Position numbers and translations under genes: made by a program. A DNA stretch of 64,000 nt from Flavobacterium oreochromis. GTDB lineage: Bacteria; Bacteroidota; Bacteroidia; Flavobacteriales; Flavobacteriaceae. The stretch is from assembly GCF_019565455.1 (NCBI RefSeq), contig NZ_CP067377.1, positions 2,300,001-2,364,000 of the forward strand, given 5' to 3'. The notes below the pieces were generated by a model. That model was not told the DNA's origin. It ran no database searches and saw only the letters and a list, made by a program, of their open reading frames with translations. Shown piece after piece: positions 1-8,907 of the stretch. The stretch's first letter is position 1, and every line of letters starts with the position of its first letter.

Positions 1-597
1 GAACTACTTGATGTCTAATCTTATTTCTAAAGTATTTATCAGAAGCATTTGTTGAATCCTCTCTCCAATTAATAGCATTTATGAGTGCATAGTTCGTAAT
101 CTCTTCACGAGAAAAAATTAGTAGAGGACGTATGATGTTCTTATTTACTTCTGGAATTCCAGTTAATCCTTCAATACCTGTGCCTCGTGTAAAATTAATT
201 AAAAATGTTTCTAATGAGTCATCTAAGTGATGAGCTGTTAATAAATAATCAAAACCTTCTGTTTTTGTTAATTCATCAAACCAGTTATAGCGTAATTCAC
301 GGGCTGCTTGTTGAATAGACAGTTTATTATCATTAGCATATTCTTGAGTTTTAAATTTTCTTATAAAACTTCTAACTTTTAGTTTTTTACTTTCAATCTG
401 AACAAATTTTTCATCTTGATTACTTTCATCACCTCTTAGTTGAAAATTACAATGTGCAATAGCTATATGAAAGTCTAACTTTGCGAATAGATTTAATAAA
501 ACAATGCTATCAATACCTCCGCTGATGGCTAGTAGTAATTTTTTGCCATTTAAAAAGAAAGGTGCTGATTAATATGATTACGTAATTGTATTAGCAT
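1..597 (-). CDS. tilS: tRNA(Ile)-lysidine synthase TilS, N-terminal part (runs off the window)
   Basis: TilS uses ATP and lysine to convert the wobble cytidine of the AUA-reading tRNA-Ile to lysidine, an essential cytoplasmic step. About 199 residues are visible, from the ATG at 597 to the window edge. They carry the PP-loop ATPase motif SGGIDS right after the start and the family motif AHHLDD followed by RGTGIEGLTGI. The frame breaks at the A run 552-556 (plus strand): one more A would join the first 15 codons to the PP-loop frame. The gene lies downstream of pabB on the same strand, a neighbourhood I recall from other flavobacteria, with a DinB-like gene between them here. Family assignment is secure; the C-terminal half lies outside. 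Confidence 0.88.
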
Positions 598-705
598 TTT
601 GTTTATTTAAAATGATTATTTTGTTAATCTGTTAGTTTGAAATAAATTTTAAAAACGATGAAATTGTTAATTTACATACTATTTTATTTTTCATTAATTT
701 TCTTA

Positions 706-1152
706 TTATGAATCAAGTAGTCTGCGATGGAAATTTATTTGTCCTATATGATAACTTAGGTGAATTGTTAAATGAATCAGAAGGTGATAAGTGGTTTTTA
801 TAGGGTAATTCATTTCCATAGGATATGTTTTTTCTAAATCCGTTTCATCTAATTTGTTTAACGTACTTTGAATCATTTTTTTAGTTGTTTCAATAGCGTG
901 TAGAAGTTCTTCTTTAGGAATGTTTTTTTTTGAAAACTCTAAATCTCTTTCGCGTATATAATTTGTATTCCCTAAAGTACGACCAATATAAGTATTTAAA
1001 TTACCTATTAGGTGTAAACATAAATTCCCCGCAGAGTTACTAATGTTTTTATCTATTTTCCAAAGTTTAGTTTCATCAGAATAAGATTCTATTTCAGTTT
1101 TTAATTTATCTAAATCTCTTAGAAAGAGATATTGGAGAGAAGGTAGTAACAT
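706..1152 (-). CDS. DinB/DUF1572-like four-helix protein
   Basis: This 148-residue all-helical protein looks like the DinB/YfiT metal-dependent superfamily, DUF1572 branch. The supporting pattern is a histidine in the second helix (LCLHLIGN) and a histidine-rich fourth helix (HLTIHLSYHIGQINFHRR), the usual three-His metal site. Members are often thiol-dependent transferases or are uncharacterised; no substrate can be read from the sequence. It sits between pabB (upstream) and tilS (downstream) on the same strand. Start ATG at 1152 gives a normal family length. Confidence 0.7.
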   Translation of the reverse strand: MLLPSLQYLFLRDLDKLKTEIESYSDETKLWKIDKNISNSAGNLCLHLIGNLNTYIGRTLGNTNYIRERDLEFSKKNIPKEELLHAIETTKKMIQSTLNKLDETDLEKTYPMEMNYPIKTTYHLLIHLTIHLSYHIGQINFHRRLLDS

Positions 1153-1245
1153 GATGTATAACTTAATTAAAGAATAGTAAAATATATATGAATTAAAGAT
1201 AAAATTTTAATTTTTTCTTTAAAAATAGAATCAATTCTTAAATGT

Positions 1246-2546
1246 TCAGCTTAGCACTTCACGCATTGCTTTAGCTTTTAATAAGCATTCTTCATATTCT
1301 TGATGAGGATTAGATAATGAAGTAATGGCACTACCAACTGAAAAAGAAAGATATTGATTATTAGAATTGTATAAGATGCTGCGAATGACTACATTAAAGT
1401 CAAAATTTCCAGTAGGTGTAAAATAGCCTACAGCCCCACTATATAGACCTCGTTTTGTTTCTTCTAATTCTTCTATAATTTGCATAGCTGAAATTTTAGG
1501 AGCCCCTGTCATACTTCCCATAGGAAAAGTAGATTTGATAATATCAATAGGGTTAGTCGTGTTTTTTACTTCTGCAATAATGGTCGAGATCATTTGATGT
1601 ACTTGTTTAAAAGAATAAATTTCACATAATTCTTCTACTTGTACAGAACCTTTTACTGCTGTATGTGCTAAATCATTTCGAACTAAATCAACTATCATGA
1701 TGTTTTCAGATCGTTCTTTTGGATTTTGCTCTAATTCTGTTCTTGAATTTTGATCTAAAATACAATCATCAAATCGCTTAGAAGTACCCTTAATAGGTTG
1801 GCTTATAATTTTTTTACCTTCTTTTCTTAAATAGCGTTCTGGCGAAGCAGAAAGTAGATAATGTGTGTGGTTTTTTAAAAAACAAGCAAAAGGGGGGACT
1901 GATATTTTGTTTAACTCTTTGAAGATTTCAAAAGGAAAAATAGTACTATTTTTAGCGTAAAATTCCATGCAAAAGTTAGCTTCATATATATCACCTCGGT
2001 GAATGTGTTCTAACATTTGATTAACCTTATGAATATAATTTTCTTTAGAAATACGTTGCTGTATTGTTATATTGGATTTTTGACTTTTGATTTTAGTTTG
2101 AGGGCTTTTTAATATTTCTTCCAGATCAAAATCAATCTCATCATCGCACACATTTAAATAAGCAATTTCTAATTCATTGCCTTTTAAGAAAAAGAGTTTT
2201 TTAGGTTGGAAAAAAATAAATCAGGAAAGTTTAATTCATCATAGTTTTTAGAATCTAGAAATTCGATATCATTTTTTAGATCATAAGATAAATAGCCAAA
2301 TAGCCAATCATTAGTTTGTTGTTGATATTGTTTTAAATCATCAAAAGCATTAATATAATCCGTTTTTAGTGAAGTAAAAGCATCTACAGCTACAACTAAA
2401 TCATAAGAACTATATTGTTGAGGATAATCGTTACTATTTAAATAAGCTACTTCTCGGAAGTTTTCGGTCCAAGAAAGTAGTTTTTCTTTTATAACTATAG
2501 GATCAACTTTTATTTTTTTAGTACTCTCAAAATATATTTTTTTCAA
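1246..2546 (-). CDS. pabB: aminodeoxychorismate synthase component I (PabB), frameshifted in a poly-A run
   Basis: PabB converts chorismate plus ammonia to 4-amino-4-deoxychorismate for folate synthesis. The C-terminal part holds the chorismate-binding signatures PIKGTSKR, IVDLVRNDLA, GSMTGAPK and YSGAVGYF. The first 120 residues are in another frame; adding one A to the seven-A run at 2210-2216 (plus strand) restores a continuous protein of about 433 residues, the normal length. The start is TTG at 2546: a stop lies a few codons upstream and no in-frame ATG is available. PIKGT is the PabB-type motif, but anthranilate synthase TrpE is a relative; the length and lack of a trp neighbourhood favour PabB. 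Confidence 0.85.
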
Positions 2547-2744
2547 AAGGCTAAAATATTACATACTTTACAGAATATAAAATTAGAAAGCTTTAAATAG
2601 TTGTTAAAGTGTAAGTAAATATAAATTTAGAGTGTGAAAGAAAATAAAAAATGTTTAGAATTTAGACGAAAGGATTAAAAAACATAAAAATTTACTTAGA
2701 TATTTCTTAATTTTAAAACTTTAAAATGTCAAGTCCTTTAACTA

Positions 2745-4049
2745 ATGAATATTCCACAAAGTTCTAAGAAGAGAGTTGTTATAATAGGTGGTGGTTTTGC
2801 CGGTATTGCTTTAGCCAGAAAACTAAGAGATAAAAATTTTCAGGTTGTATTAATTGATAAACATAATCATCATACTTTTCAACCTTTGTTATATCAAGTA
2901 GCTACGGGAGGATTGGAGGCTGGTTCTATAGCTTATCCTATTCGTAAAGTAATACAAGGCTGTCCTGATTTTTATTTTAGATTAACTACAGTAAAAGAAA
3001 TAGATACTAATACTCAAAAAGTTTTATCAGAAATAGGAGATATATATTATGATTATTTAGTTATAGCTACTGGATCTAAAACTAATTATTTTGGTAATAA
3101 AGAAATTGAACGTAATTCAATGTCTATGAAAACGATTCCACAGTCGCTCAATATTCGTAGTTTAATTTTAGAGAATTTTGAAGAAGCTGTTCTAACAAAG
3201 GATGAAATAGAAAGAAATGCTTTAATGAATTTTGTTTTAGTAGGAGGAGGGCCAACAGGAGTCGAGTTAGCGGGGGCATTAGCAGAAATGAAAAAAGTAA
3301 TTTTTCAAAAAGACTATCCAGATTTAGATATTCAGAAAATGCAAATTCATTTGATACAAAGTGGTGATCGAATTTTGAATACAATGACAGAGAAATCTTC
3401 GGTTGCTTCTGAAAAGTTTTTAAAACAATTAGGAGTTAAAATTTGGAAAAATGTGCGTGTAACAAATTACGACGGGCGAACCATTACGACTAATACAGAT
3501 CTTGTTTTAGATGCTGCAACTGTTATTTGGACAGCAGGAGTTCAAGGAGCATGTATACATGGTTTGCCTGAAGAATCAGTTGTGGAAAGAGTAGAACGTA
3601 TTAGAGTAAATGAGTTTAATCAAGTAAAAGGATTTAAAAATATTTTTGCAATAGGAGATATTGCTTCAATGGAAGATGAACAATATCCACAAGGACATCC
3701 TATGATGGCTCAACCAGCTATACAACAAGGTTGTTTATTAGCGGAAAATCTTGTAAATATAGAAGAAAATAAATCACTCAAAGCTTTTGTTTATGATGAT
3801 AAAGGATCTATGGCAACTATTGGTAGAAATTTAGCGGTTGTAGATTTGCCAAAATATCATTTTAATGGGGTTTTTGCTTGGTTTGTTTGGATGTTTGTTC
3901 ATTTATTTTCATTAATTGGTTTTAAAAATAAAGCAGTTGTTTTCTTAAATTGGGTATATAATTATATTCGATTTGATCGAGAAGGGCGTTTGATTATTCG
4001 TCCTTATAAAAAGAAAAGTTTCATTACCTTTACAAGTGATGAGATTTAA
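2745..4049 (+). CDS. ndh: type II NADH:quinone oxidoreductase (NDH-2)
   Basis: A single-subunit, non-proton-pumping flavoenzyme that passes electrons from NADH to menaquinone at the inner face of the cytoplasmic membrane. Of 434 residues, the N terminus shows the FAD dinucleotide fold IIGGGFAGIALA, the centre a second fold VLVGGGPTGVELAGAL for NADH, and the FAD-pyrophosphate motif IFAIGDIAS follows. The C-terminal 70 residues contain a hydrophobic, aromatic-rich segment (VFAWFVWMFVHLFSLIGF) that should anchor the protein to the membrane. It is a single-gene unit, divergent from pabB, closed by a strong hairpin at 4059-4108. No disruptions are visible. Confidence 0.9.
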   Translation: MNIPQSSKKRVVIIGGGFAGIALARKLRDKNFQVVLIDKHNHHTFQPLLYQVATGGLEAGSIAYPIRKVIQGCPDFYFRLTTVKEIDTNTQKVLSEIGDIYYDYLVIATGSKTNYFGNKEIERNSMSMKTIPQSLNIRSLILENFEEAVLTKDEIERNALMNFVLVGGGPTGVELAGALAEMKKVIFQKDYPDLDIQKMQIHLIQSGDRILNTMTEKSSVASEKFLKQLGVKIWKNVRVTNYDGRTITTNTDLVLDAATVIWTAGVQGACIHGLPEESVVERVERIRVNEFNQVKGFKNIFAIGDIASMEDEQYPQGHPMMAQPAIQQGCLLAENLVNIEENKSLKAFVYDDKGSMATIGRNLAVVDLPKYHFNGVFAWFVWMFVHLFSLIGFKNKAVVFLNWVYNYIRFDREGRLIIRPYKKKSFITFTSDEI

Positions 4050-4058
4050 AAAAGTTTA

Positions 4059-4108
4059 GGGCTTATGTTTTTAAAATATCCATTATCTAAAAACGTAAGC
4101 CCTTTTTT
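4059..4108 (+). terminator. rho-independent terminator after ndh
   Basis: Arms 4059-4073 (GGGCTTATGTTTTTA) and 4088-4102 pair over 15 bp with one G-U wobble and are followed by six T. It begins 9 bp after the stop codon of the NADH dehydrogenase gene. Confidence 0.85.
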
Positions 4109-4167
4109 ATTAAATAAATTATATTACTTAGATTTAAAACGTAATAAGATTACTCTTTTTAAAATTA

Positions 4168-4590
4168 TTATTGTTCCATTTTAAAATAGTAGTCTGCTGA
4201 ATGTTTGCCGCTTCCATAAAAAAGAAAGAAGAGGCAAATACATAATAAAAGAAAAGAAAGTATTAGGTTTGAATAATTCATTTGATCAATGAAATTAACT
4301 AGGAATGCACCTAAAAGGATCGGTATTTGTGCTATGATAGACCATCTCGTTAATAGTCCAAATACAATCATAATTCCACCAACTATATGAGCTGCCATAA
4401 CATAATGAATAATCAACATTCCTCCACCTAAATTTTTTATAGGTTCCGTTAATTGCATGTAATAAAGAGTGTTAGTCATAAAAGATACTCCTTTCATAAA
4501 TAAAAAAATACCCACAAAAATTCTTAATAAGTCTAATGAATAATAAGTATGCGCATTTGCCCACTTATTTAAATTTTTTATTGTTTCCAT
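4168..4590 (-). CDS. DoxX-family membrane protein
   Basis: A 140-residue membrane protein with four hydrophobic segments (about residues 19-37, 59-80, 86-102 and 108-126), matching the DoxX/DoxD-like family in size and layout. Motifs seen are LLRIFVGIFLFMKG in helix 1 and AHIVGGIMIVFGLLTRW in helix 2, where glycines and an arginine are conserved in the family. Family members are linked to quinone-dependent or oxidative-stress roles, but none can be deduced here. It points towards ndh and ends about 60 bp beyond that gene's terminator, so the two are convergent. Confidence 0.75.
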   Translation of the reverse strand: METIKNLNKWANAHTYYSLDLLRIFVGIFLFMKGVSFMTNTLYYMQLTEPIKNLGGGMLIIHYVMAAHIVGGIMIVFGLLTRWSIIAQIPILLGAFLVNFIDQMNYSNLILSFLLLCICLFFLFYGSGKHSADYYFKMEQ

Positions 4591-4694
4591 AGCTATTAGT
4601 TTAGAAATTTATATCTAATGTACTAAAAATCAATTTATTATTTTAATTTTTTGTCTGGTATTTTATATAAAATGCTTTTTTGTTAGGCTGGATT

Positions 4695-6281
4695 TCACTT
4701 ATTTTTTTTTATATCAAAAGGGATGGTTTTCCATTTATTAGTAACTAAAATAGTTTCTTTTTGGTTCTTTATTAATAATTCAATCGGCATTTCAAAATTA
4801 GGTTCTTCAGTAATCCATCTAATCTCATATTTTTTTTCTTTTTCCTGAATTTCTAGGATCGGAATAGTTGTATATTTTAAATACTGATTAAATATTGGAG
4901 TTAGATTCATTTTTGATTCTTTATTAAAAAAATCAATAACTGTTTTTCCTTCTATAATTTGTTTTTTATACTTTTTAGAAAAATTTAATAAAATATTCCA
5001 CCATTTTTCTTTTCCTATGACATGTCGAAGAGTATTTAACATATTGGCTCCTTTGTAATACATATCACCACTACCTTCTTTGTTTACCCCAAAGTCACCT
5101 ATCATCGGTCGGTCATTAGCAATATTTATACGAAGACCATCACAATAATCTAGTGCTTTTTCATATCCGTATAAACATTCTACAAAGACTACTTCTGAAT
5201 ACATAGTAAAAGCTTCATGTATCCACATGTCAGCAATATCTTTACTGGTTATGCTATTGCCAAACCATTCATGTCCTGTTTCATGTATAGTTATATAATC
5301 AAATAAAAGACCAATACCTGTACCAGATAAATCTCTGCCTTGATATCCTTTTTTATATTTATTACCATACGCTATAGCACTTTGATGCTCCATTCCTAAA
5401 TAAGGCGTTTCTACTAATTTGTAGCTGTCTTCTTTAAAAGGATATTCGCCAAACTTTGATTGGAAACAATCCATCATAGGTTTCACTTCTTCAAAATGTT
5501 TGCGTGCTTTTGACTCATTATTTCTAAGGACATAATATTTTAAATCTAACCCTTTATGATGATCTTCAATTAGTACATAATCACCTATATTGACGGTTAT
5601 GTCGTATGTGTTAATAGGATTTTTAACTTCCCAATCCCAACGTGTATATCCATTTTTGAGATCTTTACTTCCTAAAAAACGGCCATTGGATATATTCATT
5701 AAACCATTAGGGACAGCAATTTTTATAGTAGCACCTAAATCAGGTTCATCACTTTGTGAATCTTTAACAGGATACCAAGAACTTGCACCAAATCCTTGGC
5801 AGGCAGTAGCTATCCAAGGGGTTCCATTATTATCTTGAGTAAAGATAAATCCTCCATCCCAAGGTGCACGATGCGCAATTACAGGCTTACCTGAGTAATA
5901 AAATCTAATTTTTTGCTCCGTTCCTTTTAAAAGCTTATTAGGGAAATGAATAAATGTAGCAATGGCATCACGTTTATAATCCAGTTTTTTTGCATTGTGA
6001 ATGATGCTATCTACTTGCATATTTTCAAATAAGTCAATTTGAATTTTTGAAGTAGGAGTGTTAACTTTAAAATGAATGTCATTATAGCCTGTAATTGATT
6101 TTTCTTCAATATTGATTTTGATATTTAAATCATAACGTTGTACATCAAAGCAGGTACGTTCTGGTCGTAAACCTCCTTGTAAAGAGTCACGATGTGTATA
6201 ATGATCTTTTGCAATAGTTAGTTGTGCTGAATGATATTGAATTCCAAAGAATATTAACAATAATGATAGTTGTTTCCTCAT
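4695..6281 (-). CDS. secreted M1-family metallopeptidase
   Basis: A zinc aminopeptidase-type protein of 528 residues. The N terminus is a signal peptide (MRKQLSLLLIFFGIQYHSAQ), so the enzyme acts in the periplasm or outside. The zinc site is His333-Glu-x-x-His337 (HETGHEWFGN) with the third ligand Glu356 in WIHEAF, the exact M1 spacing. The exopeptidase motif usually written GAMEN appears as GMEHQSA, so N-terminal peptide recognition may differ from classic aminopeptidase N. The protein lacks the long C-terminal helical domain, as in short bacteroidetal M1 enzymes. A hairpin (6286-6320) lies only 5 bp before the start codon. Confidence 0.88.
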   Translation of the reverse strand: MRKQLSLLLIFFGIQYHSAQLTIAKDHYTHRDSLQGGLRPERTCFDVQRYDLNIKINIEEKSITGYNDIHFKVNTPTSKIQIDLFENMQVDSIIHNAKKLDYKRDAIATFIHFPNKLLKGTEQKIRFYYSGKPVIAHRAPWDGGFIFTQDNNGTPWIATACQGFGASSWYPVKDSQSDEPDLGATIKIAVPNGLMNISNGRFLGSKDLKNGYTRWDWEVKNPINTYDITVNIGDYVLIEDHHKGLDLKYYVLRNNESKARKHFEEVKPMMDCFQSKFGEYPFKEDSYKLVETPYLGMEHQSAIAYGNKYKKGYQGRDLSGTGIGLLFDYITIHETGHEWFGNSITSKDIADMWIHEAFTMYSEVVFVECLYGYEKALDYCDGLRINIANDRPMIGDFGVNKEGSGDMYYKGANMLNTLRHVIGKEKWWNILLNFSKKYKKQIIEGKTVIDFFNKESKMNLTPIFNQYLKYTTIPILEIQEKEKKYEIRWITEEPNFEMPIELLIKNQKETILVTNKWKTIPFDIKKNK

Positions 6282-6285
6282 AATA

Positions 6286-6320
6286 AAAAATCTACCTTGT
6301 AAAGGTAGATTTTTATTTTT
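6286..6320 (-). terminator. hairpin with T tracts on both sides, between carboxylase end and M1 peptidase start
   Basis: Arms 6286-6296 (AAAAATCTACC) and 6304-6314 form a perfect 11-bp stem with a 7-nt loop. Read on the minus strand it can terminate the carboxylase transcript 105 bp after its stop, but its 3' end is only 5 bp before the M1 peptidase ATG, so it could instead sit in that gene's leader. T tracts flank it on both strands. Confidence 0.6.
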
Positions 6321-6424
6321 TATATGTTTTATAAAAGATGGTATCTTAAAAAAAACATTTTAGTGATCTATATATGTATAAATGGTTGTATTTTAGGTAA
6401 ATGGGTTTTAATTTTTTGTGGTTG

Positions 6425-8068
6425 TTAAACTTGGATAACTCCTAAATTAAAAGGTTTTTCTATAGGAGCGTGATTAGCCGCTTCTATTCCCATAGAAATC
6501 CAAGTACGTGTTTCTAATGGGTCTACAATAGCATCAGTCCATAGACGAGAGGCAGAATAGTACGGAGAAACTTGTTCGTCGTAACGAGATTTGATTTTGT
6601 TAAATAATTCTTCTTCTTTTTCAGGCGTAATTTCTTCTCCTTTAGCTTTTAGAGAAGCAGCTTCTATCTGCATTAATACTTTAGCAGCTTGTGCTCCTCC
6701 CATTACCGCTAATTCAGCACTAGGCCAAGCAAATATTAATCGTGGATCATAAGCTTTTCCACACATAGCATAATTACCAGCTCCATAAGAATTTCCTATT
6801 ACTATAGTAAATTTTGGTACAACTGAATTAGAAACAGCATTTACCATTTTTGCGCCATCTTTGATAATTCCTCCATGCTCTGATTTAGAGCCTACCATAA
6901 AACCAGTTACATCGTGCATGAATACTAAAGGAATTTTCTTCTGATTACAATTAGCAATAAAGCGAGTTGCTTTGTCAGCACTATCAGAATAAATAACGCC
7001 TCCAAATTGCATTTCACTTGGTTTCGTTTTGGCTCCTGTTGTTTTAGCAATTAAGCGTTGATTAGCAACAATTCCTACTGCCCATCCATCAATACGAGCA
7101 TATCCTGTGATGATAGTTTGGCCATAACCAGCTTTATATTCATCAAATTCAGAGTTGTCAACTAAGCGTTTGATAATTTCCATCATGTCATATTGTTCAG
7201 CACGTGATTTTGGTAAAATACCAAATATTTCATTTGGATCTAAAGTTGGTTTTTCAGGTTTGATTCGGTTATATCCTGCTTTATTAAAATCACCCATTTT
7301 ACCTACTATGTTTTTGATGCGATCTAGTGCATCTTTATCATCTTTAGCTTTAAAGTCAGTTACACCTGAGATTTCACAATGGGTTGTAGCACCTCCTAAA
7401 GTTTCGTTGTCAATAGTTTCACCAATAGCTGCTTTTACTAAATAGCTGCCAGCTAAAAATATGCTACCTGTTTTATCTACAATAAGTGCTTCGTCACTCA
7501 TAATAGGTAAGTAAGCACCACCAGCAACACAGCTGCCCATAACGGCAGCTATTTGCGTGATTCCCATACTGCTCATTAAAGCATTGTTACGGAATATACG
7601 ACCAAAATGTTCTTTATCTGGGAAAATTTCATCTTGCATAGGTAAATAAACACCAGCGGAGTCTACAAGATAAATAATAGGAAGTCTATTTTCCATTGCT
7701 ATTTCTTGTGCACGTAAATTCTTTTTAGCTGTAATAGGAAACCATGCACCTGCTTTTACCGTTGCATCATTAGCTACTACTATACATTGTTTTCCTTGTA
7801 TATATCCTATTTTTATTACAACTCCTCCAGAAGGACAGCCCCCATGTTCTTGGTACATACCTTCTCCTACAAAAGCTCCTATTTCAATTGAGTTAGTATC
7901 TTTATCTAATAAGTAATCTATTCTTTCTCGTGCAGTCATTTTGCCTTCAGCATGAAGTTTAGCAATACGCTTTTCTCCTCCTCCTAGTTTTACTTTTGCT
8001 AAACGTTGCTTTAATTCAGATAATAAAAGTCTGTTATGATCTTCGTTTTTGTTGAAGTTTAAATCCAT
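6425..8068 (-). CDS. acyl-CoA carboxylase beta (carboxyltransferase) subunit, methylcrotonyl-CoA type
   Basis: Carboxyltransferase half of a biotin-dependent acyl-CoA carboxylase, transferring carboxyl from carboxybiotin to an acyl-CoA. Its 547 residues fit the methylcrotonyl-CoA subunit (leucine breakdown) better than the shorter propionyl-CoA form. The stretches GVYLPMQDEIFPDKEHFGRIF, MGSCVAGGAYLPIMSDEAL and IFLAGSYLVKAAIGE closely follow the methylcrotonyl-type pattern. The acyl-CoA loop is CVAGGAYLP, and the C-terminal half has VIGNSYGAGNYAMCGKAYDPR. No biotin carboxylase or biotin carrier gene is adjacent, so the alpha subunit must be elsewhere. Substrate remains an inference from resemblance. 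Confidence 0.82.
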   Translation of the reverse strand: MDLNFNKNEDHNRLLLSELKQRLAKVKLGGGEKRIAKLHAEGKMTARERIDYLLDKDTNSIEIGAFVGEGMYQEHGGCPSGGVVIKIGYIQGKQCIVVANDATVKAGAWFPITAKKNLRAQEIAMENRLPIIYLVDSAGVYLPMQDEIFPDKEHFGRIFRNNALMSSMGITQIAAVMGSCVAGGAYLPIMSDEALIVDKTGSIFLAGSYLVKAAIGETIDNETLGGATTHCEISGVTDFKAKDDKDALDRIKNIVGKMGDFNKAGYNRIKPEKPTLDPNEIFGILPKSRAEQYDMMEIIKRLVDNSEFDEYKAGYGQTIITGYARIDGWAVGIVANQRLIAKTTGAKTKPSEMQFGGVIYSDSADKATRFIANCNQKKIPLVFMHDVTGFMVGSKSEHGGIIKDGAKMVNAVSNSVVPKFTIVIGNSYGAGNYAMCGKAYDPRLIFAWPSAELAVMGGAQAAKVLMQIEAASLKAKGEEITPEKEEELFNKIKSRYDEQVSPYYSASRLWTDAIVDPLETRTWISMGIEAANHAPIEKPFNLGVIQV

Positions 8069-8230
8069 AGTGTATTGTTTAATTTCGGTGTGCTAAATTA
8101 CAAAATCTGTTTTAACTATTTAGAAAAGCGTTAAGGGACTGTTAATAGAATTAATATGCAATTGATCTTGAGTTAACGTTAATTTAACATATACAGGATA
8201 ATTTCGCACCAGAAATTAAATTGATTAAAA

Positions 8231-8884
8231 ATGGCATTTAGAGACGTATTAAAATTCTTTTCACCAAAGGACACTACTTTTTATCCTTTATTTAATAAAG
8301 CAACAGCAGATTTACTTGCTTTATCAGAAAATTTACATGAAGCTGTAAATATAGGGAAAAGCGAAATGGAAAATAGAACTAATTACTACAAACAAGTAGA
8401 ACAGTTAGTTGCTGATATTGAAAGTGTAAATCATAAAATGAATATCGAATTAAGTAGAAACTTTATTACTCCTTTTGATCGTGAGGATATTCATATGTTA
8501 ATTACAACTATTACAGATGTAGCTAATAATATTTATACGGCTTCTAATCGTATGAACTTGTATAACGTAGTTAAGATTAATAAGTCTATTCGTAAATTAA
8601 CTGAAATTACTTTAGAAGCTTGTACTCATATTAACAGTGCAGTATTGGAATTAAAAGATTTAAAAAATTTAGATAAAATTAACAGTGCTGTTAAAAAAAT
8701 TAATAAGCTAGAAAGCAAAGCAGATTTAGTGTTTGATAAAGCTGTAGCAGAATTGTTTGAAAATGAAACAGATGCTATAAATATTATAAAATATAAAGAA
8801 GTATTATATGCTTTGCATAAAGCAACAGATAAGTGTAAAGATGTATCTAGAACTTTAGAAGCAATTTCTGTTAAACACGCTTAA
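8231..8884 (+). CDS. DUF47/PhoU-like accessory protein of a phosphate transporter
   Basis: A 217-residue, almost entirely helical cytoplasmic protein of the DUF47 (PhoU-like) family. It starts MAFRDVLKFFSPKDTTFYPLF, a family hallmark, and continues in repeated charged helices with N/D/E-rich metal-binding-type positions. It is followed after 23 bp by a PiT phosphate transporter gene; DUF47-PiT pairs are a well known arrangement, and the DUF47 partner is thought to modulate transport. The pair forms one probable operon ending at the hairpin 10551-10580. Confidence 0.85.
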   Translation: MAFRDVLKFFSPKDTTFYPLFNKATADLLALSENLHEAVNIGKSEMENRTNYYKQVEQLVADIESVNHKMNIELSRNFITPFDREDIHMLITTITDVANNIYTASNRMNLYNVVKINKSIRKLTEITLEACTHINSAVLELKDLKNLDKINSAVKKINKLESKADLVFDKAVAELFENETDAINIIKYKEVLYALHKATDKCKDVSRTLEAISVKHA

Positions 8885-8907
8885 TTACACTAAATTATTT
8901 TAAAAAA

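Noticed and set aside
3148..3384. 78-codon frame opposite the NADH dehydrogenase gene
   Set aside because: Antisense shadow of a well supported gene; leucine-rich low-complexity translation and no family signal.
7155..7445. 96-codon frame opposite the carboxylase gene
   Set aside because: Antisense shadow inside a conserved protein.
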